DNA of 64,000 nt from positions 124,001 to 188,000 of the forward strand of contig NZ_JALKBF010000001.1 of assembly GCF_023016085.1 (NCBI RefSeq), given 5' to 3'. Made by a program: the position numbers and the translations under genes. The notes under the pieces are model-generated. The model worked only from the letters and a program-made list of their open reading frames with translations, was not told the origin of the DNA and ran no database searches. This DNA is from Aliiroseovarius sp. F47248L. Lineage in GTDB: Bacteria > Pseudomonadota > Alphaproteobacteria > Rhodobacterales > Rhodobacteraceae. Shown one piece after another: positions 35,854-45,435 of this stretch. Every line of letters begins with the position of its first letter. Position 1 is the stretch's first letter.

Positions 35854-36648
35854 TCATTCTCCCTTGATGGATTGAGCAGATTTCGGGTTTTCAGTTTCGG
35901 GTTCGTCCTCGTCTCCGTTTTCGGCGTTCTCACGGATACGACGTTGAATATTTGTTTCGCTTTCAAGCAGCGCGGCGGTCACGATGGCCGACGGCACGGC
36001 GATCACGCCGAGCCCGATGAACAGCACGAAGGTGGTGAAAATCCGGCCACCCGGCGTGATCGGGAACATGTCGCCATAGCCCACCGTCGTGAAGCTTGCG
36101 ACGGCCCACCACAGGCTGTTTGGGATCGACGAGAATACCTCGGGTTGGGCGTCATGTTCGAACACATAGATGCCCACGGCGGATACATAGAGCATCAGGC
36201 CCGCAATTACGCCGAACACCGCCAGCTCTTCTCGGACTTGCCCAAAAGCGACCACGAGGCGCTCCATCGCGTGAGAACCGCGAAAGAGCTTCAGCAAGCG
36301 CACAAGACGCAAAAGCCGGAAGGTCCGCACGACCTGCCACTGCGGGGTCAGAAACGCGATGGCCGGTGCGATGCTCAGCAGGTCTATGATGCCCCAGAAG
36401 CTGAAAGCATAGCGCAATGGGCGCGGGGCAGACACAAGACGCACAATGTATTCGACTGAAAAGACGGCCAACAAGCCGATCTCGAACGTGAACAGCAACC
36501 GGCGCAAGTTGGCTGGCAATTCCGGCATGGTTTCAAGCGCGATCGCGACGGCAGATAAAACGATCAACCCGTCCATGATGCGGCCAACATTCACGCCACC
36601 CAAGGGCTTGTGCCCATCAAGGATCTCGTGAATGTCGGGTTTGATCAT
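35854..36648 (-). CDS. Voltage-gated-type potassium channel
   Basis: The 264-residue inner-membrane protein has six helices (S1-S6). The S4-like helix is 'RTFRLLRLVRLLKLFR', with positive residues about every third position, and the selectivity filter T-V-G-Y-G-D lies at residues 188-193 before the last helix. The C-terminal tail is acidic and hydrophilic. This is the full topology of a Kv-type channel subunit, acting as a tetramer. It is embedded in the nucleoside-transport operon: 9 nt after a permease stop and one base before the binding-protein start. Why a K+ channel should be cotranscribed with purine uptake is not obvious. Confidence 0.92.
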   Translation of the reverse strand: MIKPDIHEILDGHKPLGGVNVGRIMDGLIVLSAVAIALETMPELPANLRRLLFTFEIGLLAVFSVEYIVRLVSAPRPLRYAFSFWGIIDLLSIAPAIAFLTPQWQVVRTFRLLRLVRLLKLFRGSHAMERLVVAFGQVREELAVFGVIAGLMLYVSAVGIYVFEHDAQPEVFSSIPNSLWWAVASFTTVGYGDMFPITPGGRIFTTFVLFIGLGVIAVPSAIVTAALLESETNIQRRIRENAENGDEDEPETENPKSAQSIKGE

Positions 36649-36657
36649 CAGGCGGTC

Positions 36658-37581
36658 CTAGTGTGTCGCGTGGAAGATGCGCCCAAGTGATCCGGGCGCG
36701 CCGTGTTGGCCACGCAAAGAGATAACCACAAGCACAAGAATTGTCACGACATAGGGGCTCATCGCCAATATCTCGACGGGGATGGCGGCGCCTGCGGCTT
36801 GCAGGTTCAGTTGCAGGACAGTGATGCCACCAAACAGATAAGCCCCCAGAAGTACGCGCCACGGCCGCCAACTGGCGAACACGACGATGGCAAGGGCGAT
36901 CCAGCCGGCCCCGGCGGTCATGCCTTCGACCCATTGTGGCACCCGGACAAGGCTGACATACGCCCCGCCCAACCCTGCACACGCGCCGCCAAAGGCAATG
37001 GCCAGCAGACGCACACGCACCACTTTGTAACCCAGCGCGTGGGCTGCATCGTGGTTTTCGCCAACCCCCCGCAGGATCAGACCCGCGCGGGTGCGCGTCA
37101 GCACATACCAAGTGGCCGCCACGATGATCAGGCTGACATAGACCATGGGATCATGGCGAAACAGGATGGGCCCAAGCACCGGGATGTCGCTCAGCAGCGG
37201 GATGTCCCATTTGGCCATACTGGGCGCTTTCATCCCCTCATAGGGTTTGCCGATCAGCGATGACAGCCCCAGCCCGAACAGGGTCAGGCCCAAACCCGTC
37301 GCAACCTGATTGGACATAAGATACAGTACCAGCACGCCAAACAGCATCGACAGTGCGGCCCCGGCAACGGCGGCAGCGACAAAACCCACAGCGGGGCTGC
37401 CGGTATTCACGCCGATGGCAAAGCCCACCACAGCCCCGGTGATCATCATGCCTTCGACCCCAAGGTTCAGAACGCCCGACTTTTCAACCACTGCCTCACC
37501 TATCGCGGCCAACAGGATCGGCGTGGCAGCCACCATTAAGGAAGCGAGCAGCAGAAGCGGGTTGATTTGACCTAGATCCAT
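36658..37581 (-). CDS. BMP-type nucleoside ABC transporter permease 2 (YufQ/NupC-like)
   Basis: The 307-residue permease has about eight hydrophobic helices and the family phrase 'EKSGVLNLGVEGMMITGAVVGFAIG', typical of the second permease of BMP/PnrA transporters (also related to branched-chain amino-acid permeases). It pairs with the gene upstream to form the channel. The gap to the previous gene is 11 nt. Confidence 0.9.
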   Translation of the reverse strand: MDLGQINPLLLLASLMVAATPILLAAIGEAVVEKSGVLNLGVEGMMITGAVVGFAIGVNTGSPAVGFVAAAVAGAALSMLFGVLVLYLMSNQVATGLGLTLFGLGLSSLIGKPYEGMKAPSMAKWDIPLLSDIPVLGPILFRHDPMVYVSLIIVAATWYVLTRTRAGLILRGVGENHDAAHALGYKVVRVRLLAIAFGGACAGLGGAYVSLVRVPQWVEGMTAGAGWIALAIVVFASWRPWRVLLGAYLFGGITVLQLNLQAAGAAIPVEILAMSPYVVTILVLVVISLRGQHGAPGSLGRIFHATH

Positions 37582-37592
37582 CGTCGTTCTCC

Positions 37593-38678
37593 TTACGCTG
37601 TCGCGGTTTTGTTGAAGCGGATGCGGTAATGCGACAGCACGTCCATCGCCAGAAGGAAGAACATCAACATGCCCTGGAACATCTGAATGGCCGCGCCGGG
37701 CAGACCCAGCATCAGTTGCGCCAGTTCCCCGCCAATGTAGGTCAGCGCCATCAAAAGCCCGGCCAGCAGAATGCCAATCGGGTGCAAGCGCCCAAGAAAG
37801 GCCACGATGATTGCGGTGAATCCATAGCCAGAGTTGAAGTCGATGGTGACTTGCCCTGACGGGCCAGAGACTTCGAACAGTCCCGCAAGCCCGGCCAACA
37901 CCCCTGACGTGCCAAGGCAGAACAGGATCAGGCGGGTCGGATTGACCCCGGCGAACCGAGCCGCGCGCGGCGCCTCGCCTGTCAGGCGTACCTGAAAACC
38001 CAGCATATGCCGGGTCAGCAACACATAGGCGAAGATGACCGCAACAAAGGCTGCAGCCACACCCCAGTGCATCCCGGTGCCGCTGATCAGTTCGGTGTTA
38101 TAGGCGGCAGGAAAATCGCGGAAATTGCGCGAACCGGGAAAGCCCATCCCCTCGGGGTTTTTCAGAAGCCCCTGACTGACCGAGGCCAGCAGATTTTCGG
38201 CCACATAGACCAGCATAAGGCTGACAAGGATTTCGTTGGTGCCGAATTTCACCTTTAAAAGACCCGGTATCATTGCCCAGACCCAACCACCTAACGCGCC
38301 CGCCAACACCATGGCCGGGAAGATCAGAACGCTTTCGGACGGATAGAAGGCCAGCCCGACACCCGCGCCGCAAATCGCGCCCATGATGTATTGGCCCTCG
38401 GCCCCGATGTTCCAGATCCCCGCGCGAAAGCCCAGACTCAGCCCGATTGCGATCAGGATCAGCGGGGCAGCCTTCACAAGAAGCTGTGGGCGTGAATACG
38501 GGCCGAAGGTTTTATGAAACAACGGATCCCAGAAGATCGTGCGGATCGCCTCCAACGGAGGTTTGCCAAGCATCCAGAACATGATGCCGCCGGCGACCAT
38601 CGTGGCGATGACCGCCAATACGGGTGTGAAGCCCGCCCAGAATTGCGATGGTTGGGGACGTTTTTCCAGGTGTATCAT
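37593..38678 (-). CDS. BMP-type nucleoside ABC transporter permease 1 (YufP/NupB-like)
   Basis: The 361-residue permease is longer than its partner, as usual for this pair, with helices throughout and the motif 'GFRAGIWNIGAEGQYIMGAICGAG'. Its start overlaps the ATPase stop by 4 nt. It forms the transmembrane channel with the permease at 36658-37581 for the BMP-type binding protein. Confidence 0.9.
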   Translation of the reverse strand: MIHLEKRPQPSQFWAGFTPVLAVIATMVAGGIMFWMLGKPPLEAIRTIFWDPLFHKTFGPYSRPQLLVKAAPLILIAIGLSLGFRAGIWNIGAEGQYIMGAICGAGVGLAFYPSESVLIFPAMVLAGALGGWVWAMIPGLLKVKFGTNEILVSLMLVYVAENLLASVSQGLLKNPEGMGFPGSRNFRDFPAAYNTELISGTGMHWGVAAAFVAVIFAYVLLTRHMLGFQVRLTGEAPRAARFAGVNPTRLILFCLGTSGVLAGLAGLFEVSGPSGQVTIDFNSGYGFTAIIVAFLGRLHPIGILLAGLLMALTYIGGELAQLMLGLPGAAIQMFQGMLMFFLLAMDVLSHYRIRFNKTATA

Positions 38679-40204
38679 GCTGCTGACTCCCGCTCGCCGC
38701 CACCCATCATCAGGCCAATGGTTTCAACATCCAAACCCTGTGTGGCGACAGGATCAGCCAAACGGCCTTCGTTCAACGCCGTGAAGCGATCCGAGATTTC
38801 CATCAATTCATCAAGATCCTGGCTGATCACAATTACCGCCGCGCCATGTTGGGCAAGGTCCAGAAGGGATTGCCGGATCGCAGCCGCGGCCGAGGCATCG
38901 ACCCCCCAGGTCGGCTGGTTCACCACCAACACATCAGGCCGTTGCAACACCTCGCGCCCAATGACGAATTTCTGCAAGTTCCCGCCCGATAACGACCCTG
39001 CGGTGTTGTCGGGTCCCGGGGTGCGCACATCAAAATCCTTGATGATCTTGCATGCAAACCTTTCCGCCTTACCCCAAAGCAGGAAGCCACGCTGGATCAG
39101 GTTTTCACGCACCGCGCCCGTTAGAAGGGCATTTTCGGTCAGGCTCATGTCAGGTGCTGCCGAATGGCCAAGACGCTCCTCGGGTGCGGTCAAGAGCCCA
39201 CGCGCGCGTCGGGCGTTCGGGTGCATCGTTCCGATATCTTCATCGGCCAGTTTGATTCTACCGCTCTGCGCGCGCGCTTCGCCTGACAGAACGGCCAGCA
39301 ACTCGTCTTGCCCGTTGCCCGCCACACCACCGATTCCCAGCACTTCGCCCTTGCGTACCTCGAGCGAGATATTGCGCAGATTGGTGCCAAACTCGGTCGG
39401 AGATGACATTGAGACATCTGACATCGACAATGCCACTGCACCGGGTTCCGCCGCATCGCGGAAAGGCACATGAAGCGTGTCGCCGACCATCATTTCGGCC
39501 AGCTGGCGGGCGGATTTCTCGCGCGGATCGCAGGTATCGACAACCTTGCCCAACCGCAGAACCGTGGCATGTTCGCAGAGTGTACGAATCTCTTCCAGCT
39601 TGTGCGAGATGTACAGGATCGCGGTGCCCTCGGCGGTCAGCTTGCGCAGAGTTTCGAAAAGAATATCGACTTCTTGCGGCGTCAGAACCGAGGTTGGTTC
39701 GTCCATGATTAACAGCTTTGGGTCTTGCAAAAGGCAGCGAATGATCTCGACGCGCTGACGTTCGCCAGCAGACAACTCACCCACGATGCGCCCCGGATCA
39801 AGCGGTAGGCCATAGGCTTGGCTAACCTCGCGGATACGTGCTGAAAGCGCCCTCCGGTCGGGAGGATTGTCCATGCCAAGCGAAATGTTCTCGGCGACTG
39901 ATAAAGCGTTGAACAGGCTGAAATGCTGAAACACCATCGTGACGCCAGAACTGCGCGCTGCAGCCGGATTAACCGGTGTAAAGTTTTCGCCGCGAAGTGT
40001 CATCTGCCCCGCATCCGGTTTGACAAGGCCATAGATCATCTTCACCAGCGTCGATTTGCCCGCCCCGTTTTCACCCAGCAGGGCGTGAACTTCGCCCGGC
40101 AGGATCGAAAACGAAACCTGATCATTTGCCACGACACCCGGATAGGCTTTCGTCATTTCGTCAAGTGTCAATAGCGCGTTTTGGTGGCGCGTATCCCCTG
40201 TCAC
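38675..40204 (-). CDS. BMP-type nucleoside ABC transporter ATPase (YufO/NupA-like)
   Basis: The roughly 509-residue protein has two ABC modules, as in sugar and nucleoside importers. Module one has Walker A 'GENGAGKSTLVKMI', signature 'LSAGERQRVEI' and Walker B 'LLIMDEPTSVL'. Module two has a degenerate Walker A ('GVAGNGQDEL') and signature 'LSGGNLQKFV', also normal for the family. The frame extends to 40354, but the GTG at 40204, preceded by GGGGAATG, fits homologue N-termini. This choice overlaps the xdhC 3' end by 44 nt. The overlap supports cotranscription with xdhABC. Confidence 0.9.
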   Translation of the reverse strand: MTGDTRHQNALLTLDEMTKAYPGVVANDQVSFSILPGEVHALLGENGAGKSTLVKMIYGLVKPDAGQMTLRGENFTPVNPAAARSSGVTMVFQHFSLFNALSVAENISLGMDNPPDRRALSARIREVSQAYGLPLDPGRIVGELSAGERQRVEIIRCLLQDPKLLIMDEPTSVLTPQEVDILFETLRKLTAEGTAILYISHKLEEIRTLCEHATVLRLGKVVDTCDPREKSARQLAEMMVGDTLHVPFRDAAEPGAVALSMSDVSMSSPTEFGTNLRNISLEVRKGEVLGIGGVAGNGQDELLAVLSGEARAQSGRIKLADEDIGTMHPNARRARGLLTAPEERLGHSAAPDMSLTENALLTGAVRENLIQRGFLLWGKAERFACKIIKDFDVRTPGPDNTAGSLSGGNLQKFVIGREVLQRPDVLVVNQPTWGVDASAAAAIRQSLLDLAQHGAAVIVISQDLDELMEISDRFTALNEGRLADPVATQGLDVETIGLMMGGGERESAA

Positions 40205-41153
40205 CTGGCATTCCCCTATTGTTTTTTTCGTTGTTTGCCACGCCATTAAGTAGCGTAGAGGCAACCCCGATCGCAATGGCTTGCGGGGTCTTTCCAAGGC
40301 CCGGATCACCAATCGGGCACTGAATTCTGTGAATCTTGTCGGCGCTATGACCAAGGGCGGTCAGGCGTCGTTGAAAACGAACCCATTTGGTGGCGGACCC
40401 GATCAAACCGGCGGTTGCAAATCCGCGCGACAGGATCGCGTGGCACAGTTCCAGATCAAGGCTGTGGCTATAGGTCAACACCAGATGATGCGCGTCTTGA
40501 GGGGCCAACCCAGCTGCGGCGGCAGGATTGGGTGCTGGTTGTGCTGTGACGCAGGTGGGAACGGTTGCCGGAAACCGATCGGTTGACGTATCAACCCATG
40601 TGATTGCCAAGTCGGGTAGCGGCGATAGCACATCAACAAGCGCGCGCCCAACATGACCAGCCCCGAAAATCCAGACCGGGGTGGTTGAGCGCAACAACGG
40701 TTCAATCATCCACCCGTTCAGCAACTGAGGGGCGGGACGTAGCCCTTGGGCCCGCGCCTGATCCAGCACACGTCTAACGGCCAACGGGGTCGTGTCCATC
40801 GCAGCCACCGGCCGCGCGATAACACTGTCCTGCGCCAATAGTGTAAGATCATCCGACGAATATCGCTCGGTAAGCAGCGTGACCGCCCCACCGCAGCATT
40901 GGCCAAGCTCCGGCCCCAGCGGCACTCGTTTCAGGGCTGCGCTTGTGCCATTGGCCAGCAAAGATCGCGCGGCAATGGTGGCGCGATATTCTAACTCCCC
41001 TCCGCCGATTGTGCCGCTTTGCCCGTCCGTCCAGACAAGCATGGATGCCCCTACTTCGCGCGGGGTCGAACCGGCAGTTTCTGCCACCACGATGCGGGCG
41101 ACGGGGCCGCACCGGGCAATCGTTTGGGCAAGCTGGGTCAGATCAAAGCTCAT
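40161..41153 (-). CDS. xdhC: Xanthine dehydrogenase accessory protein
   Basis: The 330-residue protein has an N-terminal XdhC/CoxI domain ('VARIVVAETAGSTPREVGASMLV') and a Rossmann domain with 'VWIFGAGHVGRALVDVL'. XdhC binds molybdenum cofactor, promotes its sulfuration and inserts it into XdhB. It overlaps xdhB by 4 nt (ATGA). Its C-terminal 14 or so codons overlap the ABC ATPase gene in another frame. Confidence 0.92.
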   Translation of the reverse strand: MSFDLTQLAQTIARCGPVARIVVAETAGSTPREVGASMLVWTDGQSGTIGGGELEYRATIAARSLLANGTSAALKRVPLGPELGQCCGGAVTLLTERYSSDDLTLLAQDSVIARPVAAMDTTPLAVRRVLDQARAQGLRPAPQLLNGWMIEPLLRSTTPVWIFGAGHVGRALVDVLSPLPDLAITWVDTSTDRFPATVPTCVTAQPAPNPAAAAGLAPQDAHHLVLTYSHSLDLELCHAILSRGFATAGLIGSATKWVRFQRRLTALGHSADKIHRIQCPIGDPGLGKTPQAIAIGVASTLLNGVANNEKNNRGMPGDRGYAPPKRAIDT

Positions 41154-43426
41154 CCGCTACGTGCCCGTTCTATTGCGTTCAGTATTTCCTCGGCCGTGGC
41201 CGGGGCGTTCAGGCCGGGATAGCCATCGCCGCAGGCCGACACCGCATCCGACAGCGCAAGCCAAGCGGAAATGCCCAGCATCAATGGTGGTTCTCCAACC
41301 GCTTTCGAGCGGAACACCGTGTTCTCGTGATTGGGCCGATCCCACAGGTCGACATTAAAGATGCGCGGCCGATCAGAACAGGCGGGGATTTTATAGGTTG
41401 AAGGGGCGTGAGTGCGAAGCCGGCCTTTGTCGTCCCAGACCAATTCTTCGGTGGTCAGCCAACCAGCACCTTGCACATATCCGCCCTCGATCTGCCCGAT
41501 ATCCAAAGCTGGGTTCAAGCTGCTGCCCGCATCATGCAGAATATCGGTGCGCAAGATGCGGTTTTCTCCGGTCAGCGTGTCGATGACGACCTCGGTCAAT
41601 GCTACGCCATGGGCAAAATACAGGAAGGGGCGGCCTTGCCCTTTCATCCGATCCCAAGTGATGTCAGGTGTTTTATAGAACCCTGTGGCTGACAAACTGA
41701 CGCGGGCTTCATAGGCGGCCGCCGCAGCCTTGGCAAAGCTAAGGGTTTGCCCGTCTGGACCAAGCAGCTTGCCTCCCTCAAAGGTGACATCCCCTGCCTT
41801 GCAGCTCCAAAGTTTCGCAACATGTTCAGACATACGCTTACGTATGGTCAGGCACGCCGCCTGCACAGCCATCCCATTCAGATCGGACCCAGATGATGCC
41901 GCCGTGGCCGAGGTGTTTGGCACCTTCGCCGTGTCGGTCGCGGTGATCTTCACAACCTCGGTCGGAACGCCGAAACACCGTGCGGCGACCTGTGCGACCT
42001 TCTGGAATAACCCTTGCCCCATTTCAGTGCCGCCATGGTTCATGCGGATCGACCCGTCTGCATAGACATGCACCAGTGCACCTGCCTGATTTAGATGGGT
42101 GAGCGTGAAGCTGATCCCGAACTTGACCGGAGAATAGGCGAGGCCCCTTTTTAGGATCGGATTTTCCGCATTGAACGCATCGACCCTTGCCCGTCGTGCA
42201 GCATACTCTGCCCGATCCAGCAACGCGTCGGTCATGGCCGGGACGTGGAAGCCCTCGATGGTCTGACCGTAATGTGTCGTCTGCCCGTCGCGATAGAAAT
42301 TGACGCGCCGCACCTGAACTGGATCCAGACCTTGCACGGCGGCGACATGATCCAGAATGCGTTCGATACCCAATACACCTTGCGGGCCGCCGAACCCGCG
42401 GAAAGCCGTGGCCGACGCCGTGTTGGTCTTCAGCCGATGGCTTTCTATCCGCACGGCAGGCAGGTGATAGGCGTTGTCCACATGCAGCATCGCCCGATCT
42501 GCCACCGGCAGCGACAAGTCTTGCGACCAGCCGCATCGTGCCAGCTGAGTGACCTCAAGCCCCAGAATGCGCCCCTCATCGTCGACGCCCGCGCGATAGG
42601 TGATACGGAAATCGTGGCGTTTGCCAGTGATCACCATGTCATCGTCGCGGTCATAGCGCATGTTGCAGGGGCGCCCTGAACGCCGGGCAGCAACGGCACA
42701 AGCCACGGCCAGCGCGTTGCCCTGACTTTCCTTGCCGCCAAAGCCGCCGCCCATCCGGCGCGTCTCGACCCGGATACCGTGCATCGGAACGCCAAGCGCC
42801 TCGGCCACCTTGTGCTGAATTTCTGTTGGGTGCTGGGTCGAACTGTGGACCAACATGTCGCCCGCTTCCTGCGGGATCGCCAACGCGGCCTGGCCTTCCA
42901 GGTAGAAGTGTTCCTGTCCGCCCATCTCGAACGATCCGGTCACGGTGTGCGGGGCGGATTGGATGGCGTCTGCTGCTTCGCCGCGCGACCAGATCACCGG
43001 GCCGCCTTCGAAACGGCTGTCAGCTTCCATCGCTTCGTCTATGGTCAGGATCGCGGGGCGTGGGTCGATGGTGATCTCTGCCTTCCGGGCAGCTTTGCGG
43101 GCTGCAAGATGGGTGGTCGCGACCACAAGGAAAATCGGCTGGCCGTGATAGTAGACCTCGCCCTGCGCCAGCAGGGGTTCGTCATGGACCGAGGGAGACA
43201 CATCATTGGCATGAGGCAGGTCAATTGCCGTGAGCACGTCTACCACGCCGGGCGATTGACGCACCTTTGACAAATCAGCGTGGGTGATCACGCCGCGTGC
43301 CGTATCGCTGAGGCCAAATGCCAAATGCAGGCAATTGGCAGGGGTCGGGATGTCATCGACATACCGCGCCTCGCCCGTCACATGAAGGCGGCCTGAATCG
43401 TGGGGAAGGGGGCGACCGACGCTCAT
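41150..43426 (-). CDS. xdhB: Xanthine dehydrogenase, molybdopterin-binding subunit
   Basis: The 758-residue large subunit holds the molybdenum cofactor and hydroxylates hypoxanthine/xanthine to urate. Family motifs are '[16 protein letters not shown]', '[11 protein letters not shown]', '[10 protein letters not shown]' and, near the C-terminus, the catalytic Glu in 'VGEPPLMLG'. Length is normal for the bacterial XdhB subunit. It overlaps both xdhA and xdhC by 4 nt, so subunits and chaperone are coupled. Confidence 0.96.
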   Translation of the reverse strand: MSVGRPLPHDSGRLHVTGEARYVDDIPTPANCLHLAFGLSDTARGVITHADLSKVRQSPGVVDVLTAIDLPHANDVSPSVHDEPLLAQGEVYYHGQPIFLVVATTHLAARKAARKAEITIDPRPAILTIDEAMEADSRFEGGPVIWSRGEAADAIQSAPHTVTGSFEMGGQEHFYLEGQAALAIPQEAGDMLVHSSTQHPTEIQHKVAEALGVPMHGIRVETRRMGGGFGGKESQGNALAVACAVAARRSGRPCNMRYDRDDDMVITGKRHDFRITYRAGVDDEGRILGLEVTQLARCGWSQDLSLPVADRAMLHVDNAYHLPAVRIESHRLKTNTASATAFRGFGGPQGVLGIERILDHVAAVQGLDPVQVRRVNFYRDGQTTHYGQTIEGFHVPAMTDALLDRAEYAARRARVDAFNAENPILKRGLAYSPVKFGISFTLTHLNQAGALVHVYADGSIRMNHGGTEMGQGLFQKVAQVAARCFGVPTEVVKITATDTAKVPNTSATAASSGSDLNGMAVQAACLTIRKRMSEHVAKLWSCKAGDVTFEGGKLLGPDGQTLSFAKAAAAAYEARVSLSATGFYKTPDITWDRMKGQGRPFLYFAHGVALTEVVIDTLTGENRILRTDILHDAGSSLNPALDIGQIEGGYVQGAGWLTTEELVWDDKGRLRTHAPSTYKIPACSDRPRIFNVDLWDRPNHENTVFRSKAVGEPPLMLGISAWLALSDAVSACGDGYPGLNAPATAEEILNAIERARSG

Positions 43427-44793
43427 AGTTGCACCTCAATCACGGACGTCGTCAGCCCTTGATCTTCATACCAATAGCGGATCAGCAGGTTCTGCGCCGT
43501 TTCCATTCGATAGCCGGCCGAGGCACGCATATCGGACATCGGGGTGAAGTCTTTCTCGAACAGCGGAAGTGCGGAGCGAATGGTCGCCTCTGACCACACT
43601 TTGCCCTTAAGGGCTGCTTCGACATGCGATGCGCGCTTGGGCGTGCCAGCCATGCCTCCAAAGGCGATGCGGGCATCTACGACTGTGCCGTCATTTACCG
43701 TGATATTGAACGCCCCCAAAACGGCCGAGATATCCTGATCAAACCGTTTAGACAGTTTATAGACCCGCAGCCGATCTGGCTGGCGCTCAAACGAAACAGC
43801 TTCGACAAACTCGCCGGGGCGTCGATCCTGTTTGCCGTAGTCGATAAAGAAACTTTCCAGCGGGATTGCCCGGGTTTCAGACCCGCGCCGCAGGTGCAAG
43901 GTGGCATCAAGGGCAATCAGCGCGGGCGGCGTGTCCCCGATGGGGGAGCCGTTTGCGATGTTGCCGCCAATCGTTGCGACGTTGCGAACCTGGATCGAAG
44001 CAAAGCGGCGCAGCATTTCGGCAATATGGGGATGGTGGGGTGCAATAGCTCCGCGCAGGTCTTCCAGCGTCACGCCCGCACCGATGCGGATCTTGTCATC
44101 ACCAATATGGATGTCTTTCAGATCTTTGACGTTGCTTAGAAAGATAACCGGGTTCAGGTCACGCAACGCCTTGGTGGCCCAAAGCCCGACATCCGTCGCG
44201 CCCGCGATCAAGGTCGCGTGGGGCGAGGTCATCAGGGCATGTGCAAGCTCATCAGATGTTTCGGGCCGGGCCGGGTCCTTGTCGTCAACAGTATCCGGCA
44301 ATGAGCCAGAACGAGCGTCGAACCCCTCTGGAACGGCTTTATGTGCAGCGTCCTCGGCGGCGCGAATGATCGGGGCGTAGCCTGTGCAGCGACACAGGTT
44401 GCCTGCCAGCACATCGTCGTGGTTTTGATCGCCGTTCAGATGCGCGGCTGCCAGTGACATGGTGATGCCGGGCGTGCAGAAGCCGCATTGCGACCCGTGC
44501 CGATTAATCATCGCATCCTGCACCGGATGAAGCTGGTCGCCCTGTGCCAATCCTTCGACAGTTGTCAGGGATTTGCCGTTCAACTGCCCCAGAAACAGAA
44601 TGCAGGCGTTGACGGCTTTCGCGCCATGCGCGTCAGCGATCATGATCGTGCAGGCGCCGCAATCGCCTTCGTTGCAGCCTTCTTTGGTGCCAGTCAGTCC
44701 TTGAGTGTCGCGCAGCCAATCCAGCGTGGTCCGCGTGGGGTCCACGTCATGCAAGGTCACACTCTCTCCGTTCAGAAGAAAGGCGATATCCAT
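43423..44793 (-). CDS. xdhA: Xanthine dehydrogenase, iron-sulfur/FAD subunit
   Basis: The 456-residue small subunit has a plant-type [2Fe-2S] domain ('[13 protein letters not shown]', residues 40-55), a second [2Fe-2S] domain ('[10 protein letters not shown]' and '[12 protein letters not shown]') and a C-terminal FAD-binding domain with '[20 protein letters not shown]'. Electrons flow from XdhB to NAD+ through this subunit. It is the first gene of the operon running to 34773. Confidence 0.96.
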   Translation of the reverse strand: MDIAFLLNGESVTLHDVDPTRTTLDWLRDTQGLTGTKEGCNEGDCGACTIMIADAHGAKAVNACILFLGQLNGKSLTTVEGLAQGDQLHPVQDAMINRHGSQCGFCTPGITMSLAAAHLNGDQNHDDVLAGNLCRCTGYAPIIRAAEDAAHKAVPEGFDARSGSLPDTVDDKDPARPETSDELAHALMTSPHATLIAGATDVGLWATKALRDLNPVIFLSNVKDLKDIHIGDDKIRIGAGVTLEDLRGAIAPHHPHIAEMLRRFASIQVRNVATIGGNIANGSPIGDTPPALIALDATLHLRRGSETRAIPLESFFIDYGKQDRRPGEFVEAVSFERQPDRLRVYKLSKRFDQDISAVLGAFNITVNDGTVVDARIAFGGMAGTPKRASHVEAALKGKVWSEATIRSALPLFEKDFTPMSDMRASAGYRMETAQNLLIRYWYEDQGLTTSVIEVQL

Positions 44794-44992
44794 GAGATGC
44801 GTCCTGCCGCGTTACCCTGTTGTGGCCCCAATTTGCCTGTCTTCGATGCGGCGTAGAAAACAGGCGGGGTTTTATTGTGTTGGTTAAGCAAAGCCGAGAT
44901 TCGGCGTTCTGGCAAGAAATTCCTTCTTTTCATATCTGGCGCGGCTTTGATTGAAGGTAGGAACTTGGGTGGTTGCGAGCGTTGTGCAATCT

Positions 44993-45009
44993 GCATACAG
45001 TGGCATACA
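44993..45009. repeat. Direct repeat GCATACA x2 upstream of the VOC gene
   Basis: GCATACA occurs at 44993-44999 and again at 45003-45009, exactly one helical turn (10 bp) apart, 17 nt before the ATG at 45026. The second copy could also be part of a -10 region (CATACAAT). Regulation by a factor binding one DNA face is possible. Confidence 0.3.
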
Positions 45010-45025
45010 ATAGAGGAAGTTGAAG

Positions 45026-45388
45026 ATGATTACGCAGCTACATCACGTCCAACTGGCCATGCCAGTGGGGCAAGAACATCTGGCCATCCGTTTTTATTCG
45101 AACCTTCTGGGCTTGGACATTGAACCAAAGCCCGATGTCTTGGCGAAACGTGGCGGCGTATGGTTTCGGCTAGGTGAGGTGCGCGTTCATCTTGGTGCCG
45201 AAGAGCCGTTTGTGCCAGCAAAGAAAGCGCATCCTGCTTTTTTGTGTCATGATCTGGACGTCCTGGCGCAAACGCTGAAATCAGCGAAGTTTCACGTGCA
45301 TTGGGATGAAAAACTCAGCGGTTTCAAGCGCTTTTATACCGCCGATCCGTTCGGAAACCGGATTGAGTTTCTTCGACCTGCAACCTAG
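45026..45388 (+). CDS. VOC-superfamily (glyoxalase-like) protein
   Basis: The 120-residue protein is one vicinal-oxygen-chelate module pair starting 'MITQLHHVQLAMP'; His at residue 6 or 7 and a C-terminal Glu in 'DPFGNRIEFL' are the usual metal positions. Members include glyoxalase I, fosfomycin-resistance enzymes and dioxygenases; no specific one is identifiable. An upstream TTG at 45020 is in frame, but GAGGAAG at 45013-45019 favours the ATG at 45026. Confidence 0.85.
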   Translation: MITQLHHVQLAMPVGQEHLAIRFYSNLLGLDIEPKPDVLAKRGGVWFRLGEVRVHLGAEEPFVPAKKAHPAFLCHDLDVLAQTLKSAKFHVHWDEKLSGFKRFYTADPFGNRIEFLRPAT

Positions 45389-45435
45389 TCGTTTCTGCGC
45401 TTCCCCCGTGGCGGGTGCTCGTCTAGTTTGACGCT

